Source of the DNA: Arthrobacter oryzae | GTDB lineage: Bacteria > Actinomycetota > Actinomycetes > Actinomycetales > Micrococcaceae | Reading direction: 5' to 3' | Length of the DNA stretch: 60,579 nucleotides | NCBI RefSeq assembly: GCF_030812315.1 | Contig: NZ_JAUSSM010000019.1 | Span: 1-60,579, forward strand | Part shown: positions 7,995 to 15,896 of the stretch, one piece after another | Layout: each line of letters opens with the position of its first letter | How positions within the stretch are numbered: position 1 is the first letter of the stretch | Notes under the pieces: model-generated | The model's input: the letters and a program-made list of their open reading frames with translations, nothing else | Told to the model about the DNA's origin: nothing | The model's database searches: none | Made by a program: the position numbers and the translations under genes

Positions 7995-10613
7995 GTGAAG
8001 GCTATCCGCAGATTTACCGTCCGAACCGTCCTACCGGAATCCATCCGGCCGCTGGCCCGGTTGGCCACTAACCTGCGGTGGTCGTGGCACCGGCCAACCC
8101 GCGAGCTTTTCGAGGGACTCAACCCCGCCATTTGGGACGAAAGCGCCCACGATCCGGTCAGCTTCCTAGGCCTCGTGAGCAGGGAAGAGCTACAGCGCCT
8201 CGCAGCGGACCAGGACGTTGTCCGCCGCGTCCAGGCCGCCGCCGAAGATCTGGACCGGTACCTCGACCAGCCGCGCTGGTACCAGGGCCTGGGCGACGAC
8301 GCTCCGTCCTGCATCGCCTACTTCTCACCGGAATTCGGAATCACCGAAGTTTTGCCACAGTATTCCGGCGGCCTGGGAATTCTGGCAGGCGACCACCTAA
8401 AAGCCGCATCGGACCTCGGCGTGCCGCTCATCGGCGTCGGCCTGCTTTATCAGGCCGGCTATTTCAAACAGTCCCTCTCCCGGGATGCCTGGCAGCAGGA
8501 AACGTACCCGGTCCTTGACCCGGACGGGCTCCCGCTGACACTCCTCCGCGAGGACTCCCCCGACGGCAACGGCAAGCCCATCCAGATCTCGCTGCCGCTC
8601 CCCCACGGGCGCCGGCTGCTGGCGCACATCTGGCGTGCCGACGTCGGGCGTGTCCCCCTGCTGCTGCTCGACTCGAACGTTCCGGGCAACGACGACGCCG
8701 CCCGCGGCATCACAGACCGCCTGTACGGCGGCGGTGGCGACCACCGGCTGCAGCAGGAACTCCTGCTGGGGATGGGCGGTGTGAAGGCGCTGCGCGTCTA
8801 CCAGCGCCTCACCGGATGCGCAGCGCCGGAGGTCTTCCACACCAACGAGGGCCACGCCGGTTTCCTAGGCATCGAACGCATCCAGGAGCTCATGTCTGCC
8901 GAGCGTCCGCTGAGCTGGGAAGAAGCACTGGCGGCGGGGCGTGCCTCCACCGTGTTCACGACGCACACTCCGGTACCGGCCGGCATCGACCGTTTCGAGG
9001 TCTCGCAGATCCAGCACTTCTTCGAGGGCGGTCTGGCTCCGGACGTGCCGGTGTCCAAAATCCTGGACCTGGGCCGGGAAAACTTCGCGGACGGCAATCC
9101 CTCGGTCTTCAACATGGCCGTCATGGGGCTGCGGCTGGCACAGCGCGCCAACGGCGTGGCCAAGCTCCACGGTGTGGTGTCCCGCGGAATGTTCTCGGCC
9201 CTGTGGCCGGGCTTCGACCACTCGGAAGTTCCCATCACCTCGGTGACCAACGGCGTGCACGTCCCAACGTGGGTGGACAGCCGTGTCTCCAAGCTGGCCC
9301 GTGACCAGTTCGGTGCCGAGGCGGAAGCCATGGGCCGCTGGGACCTCGCCTACAACGTCAGTGACGAGGACGTCTGGGCACTCCGTCGCGAGATGCGCGT
9401 CTCGCTCGTGGAGGACGTCCGCAAGCGCCTTCGCGCAGCGTGGAAGAAACGCGGAGCTGCCGATGCCGAGCTCGGCTGGACTGATTCGGTGCTGGACCCG
9501 GATGTCCTCACCATCGGTTTTGCCCGACGGGTACCGACGTACAAGCGGCTTACCCTGATGCTCCGCGAGCCCGCCCGGCTCAAGGCCCTGCTGCTGCACG
9601 AGACCCACCCCATCCAGCTGGTCATCGCGGGCAAATCGCACCCGGCGGATGATGCCGGCAAGAAGATGATCCAGGACCTGGTCCGGTTCACCGACGATCC
9701 CGAAGTGCGCCACCGGATCGCGTTCCTGCCCAACTACGACATCGCCATGGCGCGCACGCTCTTCCCCGGCTGCGACGTGTGGCTGAACAATCCGTTGCGC
9801 CCGCTGGAGGCCTGCGGCACGTCCGGCATGAAGGCGGCCATCAACGGTTCATTGAACCTGTCGGTGCTGGACGGCTGGTGGGATGAAATGTACGACGGCG
9901 AAAACGGCTGGGCGATCCCCACCGCCAACAACAACGCCTCGCCCGAGGAACGCGACGACATCGAAGCCGCTGCCCTCTACGAACTGCTGGAAACACAGGT
10001 GGCGCCCCGCTTCTACGGGCTCACCGTTTCCGACGCTGCCGGAGCCGCAGGGCCTTCGGAATCCGGAACGCAGAAGGTCCCCACCCACTGGGTGTCCATG
10101 ATCAAGCACACCATGGCGCACCTTGGCCCGGCCGTCTCCGCTGAGCGGATGCTCCAGGACTACGTGAACATCCTCTACCGTCCCGCCGCGATTGCGGGGC
10201 GCCGGGCGGTCGCGGATTCCTTCTCCCAGGCCATTGCACTCGCAGCGTGGACGTCGCGGATCCGCGCTTCGTGGCCCCAGATCCAGGTGGAACACGTCGA
10301 TTCGGTTGGCGTCTCCGAGGACCCGCAGATCGGCGACACCCTCCAGGTGAACGCCTACATCGCCCTGCACGATCTCGACCCGGACGATGTCGCCGTGGAA
10401 GTTGCATTCGGCCGCGCAGAGGAAAGCGACGAACTGGCCGATGTGACGGTGGCGGACCTGGTGCCCAAGGAAGACCTCGGCAAGGGACGTTTCCTGTTCA
10501 GCGGCTCGCTGCTGATCGACCGGTCCGGGTCCTTCGGCTACACCGTGCGGGTGCTGCCCAAGCACTCGGCTCTCGCTTCGCGGGCTGAGCTGGGGCTCAT
10601 CGTCAACGCCTAA
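7995..10613 (+). CDS. glgP: Alpha-glucan phosphorylase
   Basis: Glycogen/maltodextrin phosphorylase (GT35), 872 residues, releasing glucose 1-phosphate from alpha-1,4-glucan. The pyridoxal phosphate site EACGTSGMKAAING is present, Lys near residue 612. The N-terminal region (TNLRWSWHRPT) and the C-terminal extension fit the actinobacterial and thermophile GlgP class (TIGR02094-like), not the shorter E. coli type. In-frame starts exist at 7971, 7986 and 7995. I choose GTG 7995 because a TAGTGT box lies 7 bases before it and the resulting N-terminus begins at the conserved KAIRRFTVRTVLPE. It is divergent from glgE. Confidence 0.93.
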   Translation: MKAIRRFTVRTVLPESIRPLARLATNLRWSWHRPTRELFEGLNPAIWDESAHDPVSFLGLVSREELQRLAADQDVVRRVQAAAEDLDRYLDQPRWYQGLGDDAPSCIAYFSPEFGITEVLPQYSGGLGILAGDHLKAASDLGVPLIGVGLLYQAGYFKQSLSRDAWQQETYPVLDPDGLPLTLLREDSPDGNGKPIQISLPLPHGRRLLAHIWRADVGRVPLLLLDSNVPGNDDAARGITDRLYGGGGDHRLQQELLLGMGGVKALRVYQRLTGCAAPEVFHTNEGHAGFLGIERIQELMSAERPLSWEEALAAGRASTVFTTHTPVPAGIDRFEVSQIQHFFEGGLAPDVPVSKILDLGRENFADGNPSVFNMAVMGLRLAQRANGVAKLHGVVSRGMFSALWPGFDHSEVPITSVTNGVHVPTWVDSRVSKLARDQFGAEAEAMGRWDLAYNVSDEDVWALRREMRVSLVEDVRKRLRAAWKKRGAADAELGWTDSVLDPDVLTIGFARRVPTYKRLTLMLREPARLKALLLHETHPIQLVIAGKSHPADDAGKKMIQDLVRFTDDPEVRHRIAFLPNYDIAMARTLFPGCDVWLNNPLRPLEACGTSGMKAAINGSLNLSVLDGWWDEMYDGENGWAIPTANNNASPEERDDIEAAALYELLETQVAPRFYGLTVSDAAGAAGPSESGTQKVPTHWVSMIKHTMAHLGPAVSAERMLQDYVNILYRPAAIAGRRAVADSFSQAIALAAWTSRIRASWPQIQVEHVDSVGVSEDPQIGDTLQVNAYIALHDLDPDDVAVEVAFGRAEESDELADVTVADLVPKEDLGKGRFLFSGSLLIDRSGSFGYTVRVLPKHSALASRAELGLIVNA

Positions 10614-10639
10614 GCGTCCTGGCTTTGCTTCAGGGCACC

Positions 10640-10702
10640 AGCCGGCAACGCTCCCTCACTGAGGGAGCGTTGCCGGCTTAACGGCGAGAACTGCGGGAGC
10701 GT
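10640..10702. repeat. 32-base-period repeat array 1 with central hairpin
   Basis: Between the convergent glgP and barstar genes. A perfect 18-base inverted repeat (10640-10657 with 10661-10678, loop ACT) contains head-to-head copies of the ..gagcgt motif. A further rightward copy ends at 10702, exactly 32 bases after the copy ending at 10670. The copies are diverged (ggGAGCGT in place of gaGAGCGT) from those at 14.7 and 46.5 kb. The hairpin probably also terminates glgP. Confidence 0.7.
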
Positions 10703-10706
10703 CCGG

Positions 10707-11063
10707 TTAGAGGCAGACTGTGATCACGGACAGGCTCTTGCCGGCGTAGCTCTCCGCGTCCTGGAGGATCTCGCAGATGATCCCGAACGAGCGGTCCGAG
10801 CGGAACACCGCCGGGACCTGCCAGATGAATGTGAGGGGTTCCTTGCCGTCGTCCGTGACCGTATCCGCGAAGTCGTGCAGCGAGTCATTGAGGGCATCGA
10901 GGTTCACGCCGTAGTGTTCAGGGAAATCCAGTACTTCCCCGAACGTGTGGAGCACCGCCTTTTTTGTGTCGGCGGCGGGGATCACCAGGACCCGGCGGCC
11001 GGCGTCGGACGCCTGCTCGCGCAGCTCATCGATGGTCCAGGTGTCAGCGGAGTAGATCTTCAT
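10707..11063 (-). CDS. Barstar family ribonuclease inhibitor
   Basis: A 118-residue cytoplasmic protein with the barstar signature FPEHYGVNLDALNDSLHDF (residues about 43-61) and a C-terminal FIWQVPAVFRSD strand region. Barstars bind and block barnase/RNase Sa-type ribonucleases. The gene directly upstream in the same direction encodes such a ribonuclease; its stop is 8 bases before this ATG, so the two form an enzyme/immunity pair. An AAGGGC stretch precedes the start. It is slightly longer than barnase's own inhibitor (about 90 residues). Confidence 0.88.
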   Translation of the reverse strand: MKIYSADTWTIDELREQASDAGRRVLVIPAADTKKAVLHTFGEVLDFPEHYGVNLDALNDSLHDFADTVTDDGKEPLTFIWQVPAVFRSDRSFGIICEILQDAESYAGKSLSVITVCL

Positions 11064-11071
11064 TCGTGCCC

Positions 11072-11575
11072 TTACTTGCTTTCGACGATAAACAGAAACG
11101 ATTCGTAGTGGTCCGGCGTGTAGTACTTTTCGCCGGTCTCTCCCGCTACTATCCGGCGGGCGCCACGGTCCGATTCCCCGGGGGTCCTGACGGTGAATTC
11201 CTTGTAGTAGCCGCCGGGTTTCCTCGGCAGCAGGCGCTCGAAGTTGCTGAAGACGGCGCCGTCACGCGAATACGGGTAGGGCCCGCCGCGGGCGATGAGG
11301 GCCAAGGTCTCCCGTGCCTCCGGTGGAAGGCTTGAGGCAGCAACCGCCTCCAGGCCTGAAGTGTTCGCCACCTCGGGGACAGCCGGAACCGTGGCAGTTT
11401 TTGCGGAGCCGGGACTGGCGGAGCCGGTCCCGATAGCGGACGTGCCGCCCGCCGTCGGGCTCGCCGAAACGGCCGGTCCGGCCGGGTTCTCCTGCGTGGT
11501 GGACAGCACCATGCCCAGGCCCACGACCAATATCAGGACCGCGGCCAAGGTCAGGAGCCTCGCGATCCCCCTCAT
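11072..11575 (-). CDS. Secreted guanyl-specific ribonuclease (RNase Sa / N1-T1 family)
   Basis: 167 residues. An N-terminal hydrophobic segment (about 5-25) serves for export or anchoring, followed by a Ser/Thr/Ala-rich linker, then a C-terminal ribonuclease domain (about 83-167). The catalytic residues of RNase Sa can be matched: Glu126 in KEFTV, Arg137 and Arg140/141 in DRGARRIV, His156 in PDHYESF. It cleaves RNA 3' of guanosine outside the cell. GGGGA precedes the ATG. The gene starts 21 bases after the glgX stop and is followed by its barstar-family inhibitor. Confidence 0.88.
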   Translation of the reverse strand: MRGIARLLTLAAVLILVVGLGMVLSTTQENPAGPAVSASPTAGGTSAIGTGSASPGSAKTATVPAVPEVANTSGLEAVAASSLPPEARETLALIARGGPYPYSRDGAVFSNFERLLPRKPGGYYKEFTVRTPGESDRGARRIVAGETGEKYYTPDHYESFLFIVESK

Positions 11576-11596
11576 GGATTCCCCATCTGCCGAGTC

Positions 11597-13711
11597 CTAG
11601 GTGCGGTAGATGCTGATGGTGTTGGACTGGACGACGTCGCGCTCGCCGGCGGCGACCCGCACGCCTTGGCGGCTTTCGTGGAGTTCAGACGTGGTCAGCC
11701 GGAGTTCAAAGAGCCGCCTTCCCGTGCCTTCGTCGTTGCTGATGTCGGGCAGGGTGATCTTGATGTCGTTGGCGCTGCCGTTCACCACCACGAGTCCGTC
11801 CACCTGGCCGTCGTCGGAACCCAGCAGGAGCTGGACAACCCGGTGCTGCGGATCATTCCAGCGGTCCATGGACATGGGGTTTCCGTGCTCGTCGAACCAG
11901 TGCAGATAGGCCTGCTTGTCCCGGGAGGGATAATCGTGCGGCTGGCTCGCCAGGAACTCCTTGCGGAGCCGGATGACCCGCTTCGTGCTGCGAAGCATGG
12001 CGTGGGATTCCGGCGTGCTGGTCCAGTCCAGCCACGTGATCTGGTTGTCCTGGCAGTAGGCATTGTTGTTGCCCTGCTGCGTGCGTCCGATCTCATCGCC
12101 CGCGGTGATCATGGGGATCCCCATGGACACCATCAGCGTGGCCATCAGGTTGCGGCTGGTCTGAGCCCGGCTTGCCAGGATCTCCTCGTCTTCGGTCCGG
12201 CCTTCAAAGCCGTGGTTGTAACTGCGGTTGTCTCCGTGGCCGTCGCGGTTCTGCTCACCGTTGGCCTCGTTGTGCTTGCGGTCGTAGGACACAAGATCGG
12301 CCAGTGTGAACCCGTCGTGCGCCGTGAAGAAGTTGAGCGACGCCATCCGGGAACGTCCCGATTCCGCGAAAAGGCCCGCGGAGCCGGAAATGGAGTCTGC
12401 GAGGCGGGCCACGGAACCACCCTGGCCGCCGGCGTCGATGGCGGCACGGTCGGCGACCCAGAAGGAGCGCAACGCGTCACGATAGTGGTCGTTCCAGTCA
12501 ACCCACCCGGGCGGGAAGCGTCCGGTCTGCCAGCCGCCGTAGCCCACGTCCCATGGCTCGGCAATCAGCTTGACGGAGGACAGCACCGGATCCGCGGCTA
12601 TGGCCACGAGGAACGGGTGGTGCGGATCGAAGTCGTTCGCGGCGTTCCGGCAGAGGGTAACCGCCAGGTCGAACCGGAAGCCGTCGATGTGGAACTCGTC
12701 CACCCAGTACCTTAGCGAGTCGAGGACCAACTGGACCACGCGGGGGTGGCCGAAGTTGAGGCTGTTGCCGCACCCGGTGGTGTCCACGTACCGGCCGTTG
12801 CCGTCGTTTCGGTAATACTGCATCTCGCCCAGCCCGCGGAAGCTGAGCGTCTGCCCGTCGGGTCCGCCTTCGGCTGTGTGGTTGTAAACCACATCGAGGA
12901 TGACTTCCAGGCCCGCTGCGTGCAACAGCTTGACCATGCCTTTGAACTCGTCCTGTACCGCCTGCGGTCCGGCCTCCTGCGCGGCCCGGGTGGCATACGC
13001 CGGGTGCGGGGCAAAGAACGCCGCCGTGTTGTAGCCCCAATAGTTGGTCATGCCCAGGTTTTGGAGATGCGGCTCATCAAGATGGAAATGGACGGGCAGG
13101 AGCTGGACCGAGGTGATGCCCAGGCCCGTGAGGTGCTCAATCATGGCCGGGTGCGCCATGCCTGCGTAGGTGCCCCGGAGATTCTCGGGGATGTCCGGGT
13201 GCAGCATGCTCTGGCCGCGGACGTGTGCCTCGTAGATGATCGTGTTCCGCCACGGAATGTGCGGATTGCGGTCGTCGCGCCAGTCGAAGCTGCCGGACAT
13301 CCGCACGTTGGAAAGGAACCCTTCGCGCTCATCCACGGCCCGGCCGTAAGGGTCCAGCAGCAGTGGCTGATCTCCGTCGGAATCAAAAGCCACGGTGGGC
13401 ACTGATACCGGAAGGGCGTCATCTTCGGAAGAGGATCGGAACCCGTACCTCGACCCCGCGGGGAAGCCGTCCACGATACCGTGGTGGACGTCATTGGTGA
13501 CGTTCGGCAGGGTTTTCAGCTGCCACGTTCCGCCGGGCGCACAGTAGGCGATTTCAAGCGTGGCCACGCCGGGTGCGTAGACCGCGACATTGGCGCAGGC
13601 ACTCTGAGGATCGTCCGTTGCCGGAGAGCCCGTGCGCGGAACGCTGATACCCAGTGGAAACGGCCGGGAGGCGTCCACGGTGGAGGCTGTGTCTAGGAGT
13701 GGCATGACCAT
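11597..13711 (-). CDS. glgX: Glycogen debranching enzyme
   Basis: GH13 debranching enzyme of the GlgX/TreX type, 704 residues, hydrolysing alpha-1,6 branches left after phosphorylase action. Seen: CBM48-like N-terminus, nucleophile in DGFRFDLAVTL, acid/base in LIAEPWDVG, and the FTAHDGFTL motif. It completes the glucan set together with glgP. I keep the ATG at 13711 because TAATAT lies 7 bases upstream; an alternative ATG is at 13705. The RNase and barstar genes follow closely in the same direction. Confidence 0.92.
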   Translation of the reverse strand: MVMPLLDTASTVDASRPFPLGISVPRTGSPATDDPQSACANVAVYAPGVATLEIAYCAPGGTWQLKTLPNVTNDVHHGIVDGFPAGSRYGFRSSSEDDALPVSVPTVAFDSDGDQPLLLDPYGRAVDEREGFLSNVRMSGSFDWRDDRNPHIPWRNTIIYEAHVRGQSMLHPDIPENLRGTYAGMAHPAMIEHLTGLGITSVQLLPVHFHLDEPHLQNLGMTNYWGYNTAAFFAPHPAYATRAAQEAGPQAVQDEFKGMVKLLHAAGLEVILDVVYNHTAEGGPDGQTLSFRGLGEMQYYRNDGNGRYVDTTGCGNSLNFGHPRVVQLVLDSLRYWVDEFHIDGFRFDLAVTLCRNAANDFDPHHPFLVAIAADPVLSSVKLIAEPWDVGYGGWQTGRFPPGWVDWNDHYRDALRSFWVADRAAIDAGGQGGSVARLADSISGSAGLFAESGRSRMASLNFFTAHDGFTLADLVSYDRKHNEANGEQNRDGHGDNRSYNHGFEGRTEDEEILASRAQTSRNLMATLMVSMGIPMITAGDEIGRTQQGNNNAYCQDNQITWLDWTSTPESHAMLRSTKRVIRLRKEFLASQPHDYPSRDKQAYLHWFDEHGNPMSMDRWNDPQHRVVQLLLGSDDGQVDGLVVVNGSANDIKITLPDISNDEGTGRRLFELRLTTSELHESRQGVRVAAGERDVVQSNTISIYRT

Positions 13712-13718
13712 TGCTTAA

Positions 13719-13724
13719 ATATTA
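13719..13724 (-). promoter_or_regulatory. -10 box, leaderless glgX start
   Basis: TAATAT, 7 bases before ATG 13711. No Shine-Dalgarno is visible. Confidence 0.55.
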
Positions 13725-13827
13725 GCTGTGCCACACAAATGCCCGGTATCTTCCGCAATGTGTCGGGAAATGGGCTGGCGTTGTTCAGCGTTGCATACTG
13801 GAAGAACACGCCAAGTTGGAGGTAATT

Positions 13828-14673
13828 GTGCGAGTTGCACTTGCTCAAGTAGTTACGGGCCGGGAGATTTCCGGGAATCTGGATCTGGTGGAAAATCTCG
13901 CCCGCCAAGCGAAAAAAGGCGGCGCGGAATTGGTTGTCTTCCCTGAAGCGACCATGCGCGCGTTCGGAAATTCGCTTCTCGATATTGCCGAGCCGCTCGA
14001 CGGACCCTGGGCTACCCGCGTGCGGGAAATCGCAGCGGAGCTGGACATCGCGATCGTGGCGGGCATGTTTACGCCGGGCCAGTCCGGTCCTGCCGGCTCC
14101 GGGCAAGCCGGCAGGGAGGACAGTAATGCTGTCACGAAGGTGCGCAATACGCTGCTTGTCACCGGACCGGGTGTGGAGGCGAGCTACGACAAGATCCACC
14201 TGTTCGACGCTTTTGGCTTCGCCGAATCAGACACCGTGGAAGCCGGGACAGGACCGGTCACCTTCGAGCTCGGCGGCATCAGCTTTGGCCTGGCCACGTG
14301 CTACGACGTCCGCTTTCCTGCGCTGTTCACGGCCAACGCCGACCTTGGCGCCGAAGTAAACATCGTTTGTGCCTCCTGGGGATCAGGACCGGGAAAAGTG
14401 GACCAGTGGCGGCTGCTGGCCCGTGCCCGTGCCGTGGACACCACCACGTACGTTCTGGCCTGCGGCCAGGGCGATCCGGTAACCCAGGGCATCGAAGCCA
14501 AGGGATCGGCACCCACCGGCGTGGGGCACTCCGCCGTCGTTTCTCCACTTGGTGAGGTCATCGAAGAGCTCGACGGCGGCACCGGACTGCTGTTCGCTGA
14601 CCTGGACCCCGCCGTCGTCAAGGAAGCCCGAACGAAACTCCCGGTCCTGGCCAACCGCCACGACTTCCGCTAA
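13828..14673 (+). CDS. Carbon-nitrogen hydrolase (nitrilase superfamily)
   Basis: 281 residues with the complete Glu-Lys-Cys triad of the nitrilase superfamily: Glu40 in VVFPEATM, Lys122 in SYDKIHLFD, Cys158 in GLATCYDVRFP. The layout fits the Nit/omega-amidase branch, which deaminates alpha-keto acid amides or deaminated glutathione; the exact substrate cannot be read from sequence. GTG 13828 is chosen because GGAGGT lies four bases before it. It is divergent from glgX and convergent with rlmB. Confidence 0.85.
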   Translation: MRVALAQVVTGREISGNLDLVENLARQAKKGGAELVVFPEATMRAFGNSLLDIAEPLDGPWATRVREIAAELDIAIVAGMFTPGQSGPAGSGQAGREDSNAVTKVRNTLLVTGPGVEASYDKIHLFDAFGFAESDTVEAGTGPVTFELGGISFGLATCYDVRFPALFTANADLGAEVNIVCASWGSGPGKVDQWRLLARARAVDTTTYVLACGQGDPVTQGIEAKGSAPTGVGHSAVVSPLGEVIEELDGGTGLLFADLDPAVVKEARTKLPVLANRHDFR

Positions 14674-14676
14674 TAG

Positions 14677-14799
14677 ACGCTCTCTCAGATTTCGCCACAA
14701 AAACAGCAACGCTCGCTCACACTGTGAGAGAGCGTTGCTGTTTGACCCGCAGGAACTGAGAGAGCGTCACAGATTAAGCGGCAGGAAGTGAGAGAGCGT
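14677..14799. repeat. 32-base-period repeat array 2 with central hairpin
   Basis: Intergenic, between convergent genes. Leftward copies of acgctctctca start at 14677 and 14709 (32 apart). Rightward copies of tgagagagcgt end at 14735, 14767 and 14799 (32 and 32 apart). The two directions meet in a 20-base hairpin (14701-14720 with 14724-14743, one mismatch, loop ACT). Each unit is a variable 13-base part plus a conserved 19-base part, best copy gcaggaagtgagagagcgt at 14781-14799. Confidence 0.8.
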
Positions 14800-14808
14800 G
14801 CCTGGGGC

Positions 14809-15795
14809 CTACTTCGCGGCGCGCTGCCTGGAGACTTCGTACAGGGAGATGCCGACGGCCATGGAGGCGTTGAGCGATTCCATCGCGGAGTCGATCGGGA
14901 TGGAGACGATCTGGTCGCAGTTCTCGCGGACCAACCGGCTCAGGCCCTTGCCTTCGGAGCCGACCACGATGCACACGGGTTCCTTGGCGAGGCTGAGGTC
15001 CGGCAGCGAAACGTCGCCGTCGCCGTCCAGGCCGAGCACGTAGATGCCCATGTTCTTGAACGCCTTCAGGGTGTTGTTCAGGTTGGCGGCGCGTGCCACC
15101 GGAACGCGGACTGCTGCTCCGGCACTGGTCTTCCAGGCCGAAGCCGTGACGCCGACGGAGCGCCGCTCCGGCACGATAACGCCGTGGCCGCTGAAGGCCG
15201 ACACAGAGCGGATGATCGCGCCCAGGTTGCGGGGGTCGGTGATGCCGTCCAAGGCGACGAACAGCGGCGCGTTGGCCACGTGGCCCCGCTTCCAGCTCGC
15301 CAAGGTTTCTTCGGCCAGCTCGTACGCGTCCTGATACTCGTAGGGCGGAATCTGCAGCACGAGCCCCTGGTGGATGGCGTCGTCCGTCATCCGGTCCAGC
15401 TCGGGCTTGCCCGTTTCCATCAACGGAATGCCGCGTTCGGCCGCCAGCTTGAGGGACTCCTTGACGCGGTCATCCATTTCAATGCGGATGGCGACGTGGA
15501 GGGCCTTGGCCGGGATGCCGGCGCGCAGCGCTTCAACGACGGAGTTGCGTCCAGTGACGACTTCCTCCGTGGCCCGGCCCTTCGGACCTGAGCGGGCACC
15601 CGTGCCGCGAGCCGCGCCCGGACGCTTGGCAGCAGACCGTTCGGCGAGCTGCTTGTTCTTATGGGCCTTGTGGTACGGGCGGTCCTCCGCCTTGGGAGTA
15701 GGCCCCTTGCCTTCGAGGGCCTTGCGGCCGTGGCCACCCGTTCCGATGGTGGGGCCCTTCTTCGCTTTGACCGACCGGCGACCGTTGTTGGCCAT
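14809..15795 (-). CDS. rlmB: 23S rRNA (guanosine-2'-O)-methyltransferase, RlmB/TrmH family
   Basis: 328 residues. A basic, Lys-rich N-terminal tail (about 1-80) is followed by a SpoU substrate-binding domain and the knotted SPOUT methyltransferase domain. The hallmark motifs ALDGITDPRNLGAIIRS, VVGSEGKGLS and IPIDSAMESLNASMAVGI form the knot and the AdoMet site. It methylates a guanosine 2'-OH in 23S rRNA (G2251 in E. coli numbering). The ATG at 15795 is preceded by AAGGG; a GTG at 15804 is an alternative. cysS lies upstream in the same direction, about 100 bases away. Confidence 0.88.
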   Translation of the reverse strand: MANNGRRSVKAKKGPTIGTGGHGRKALEGKGPTPKAEDRPYHKAHKNKQLAERSAAKRPGAARGTGARSGPKGRATEEVVTGRNSVVEALRAGIPAKALHVAIRIEMDDRVKESLKLAAERGIPLMETGKPELDRMTDDAIHQGLVLQIPPYEYQDAYELAEETLASWKRGHVANAPLFVALDGITDPRNLGAIIRSVSAFSGHGVIVPERRSVGVTASAWKTSAGAAVRVPVARAANLNNTLKAFKNMGIYVLGLDGDGDVSLPDLSLAKEPVCIVVGSEGKGLSRLVRENCDQIVSIPIDSAMESLNASMAVGISLYEVSRQRAAK

Positions 15796-15896
15796 GAGTT
15801 TCACCCTTGCTTTGTTGAGTAAGTCTGACCTCCAGTCTACTTACTCAGGTTAAATCGCCGGTCCAGCGCCCTGCCGGGCCTTCGGACTGCCACAAC

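Noticed and set aside
14677..14799. CRISPR array
   Set aside because: Repeats (19 bases, degenerate, in both orientations) and intervals (13 bases) are too short, and no cas genes are present in the window.
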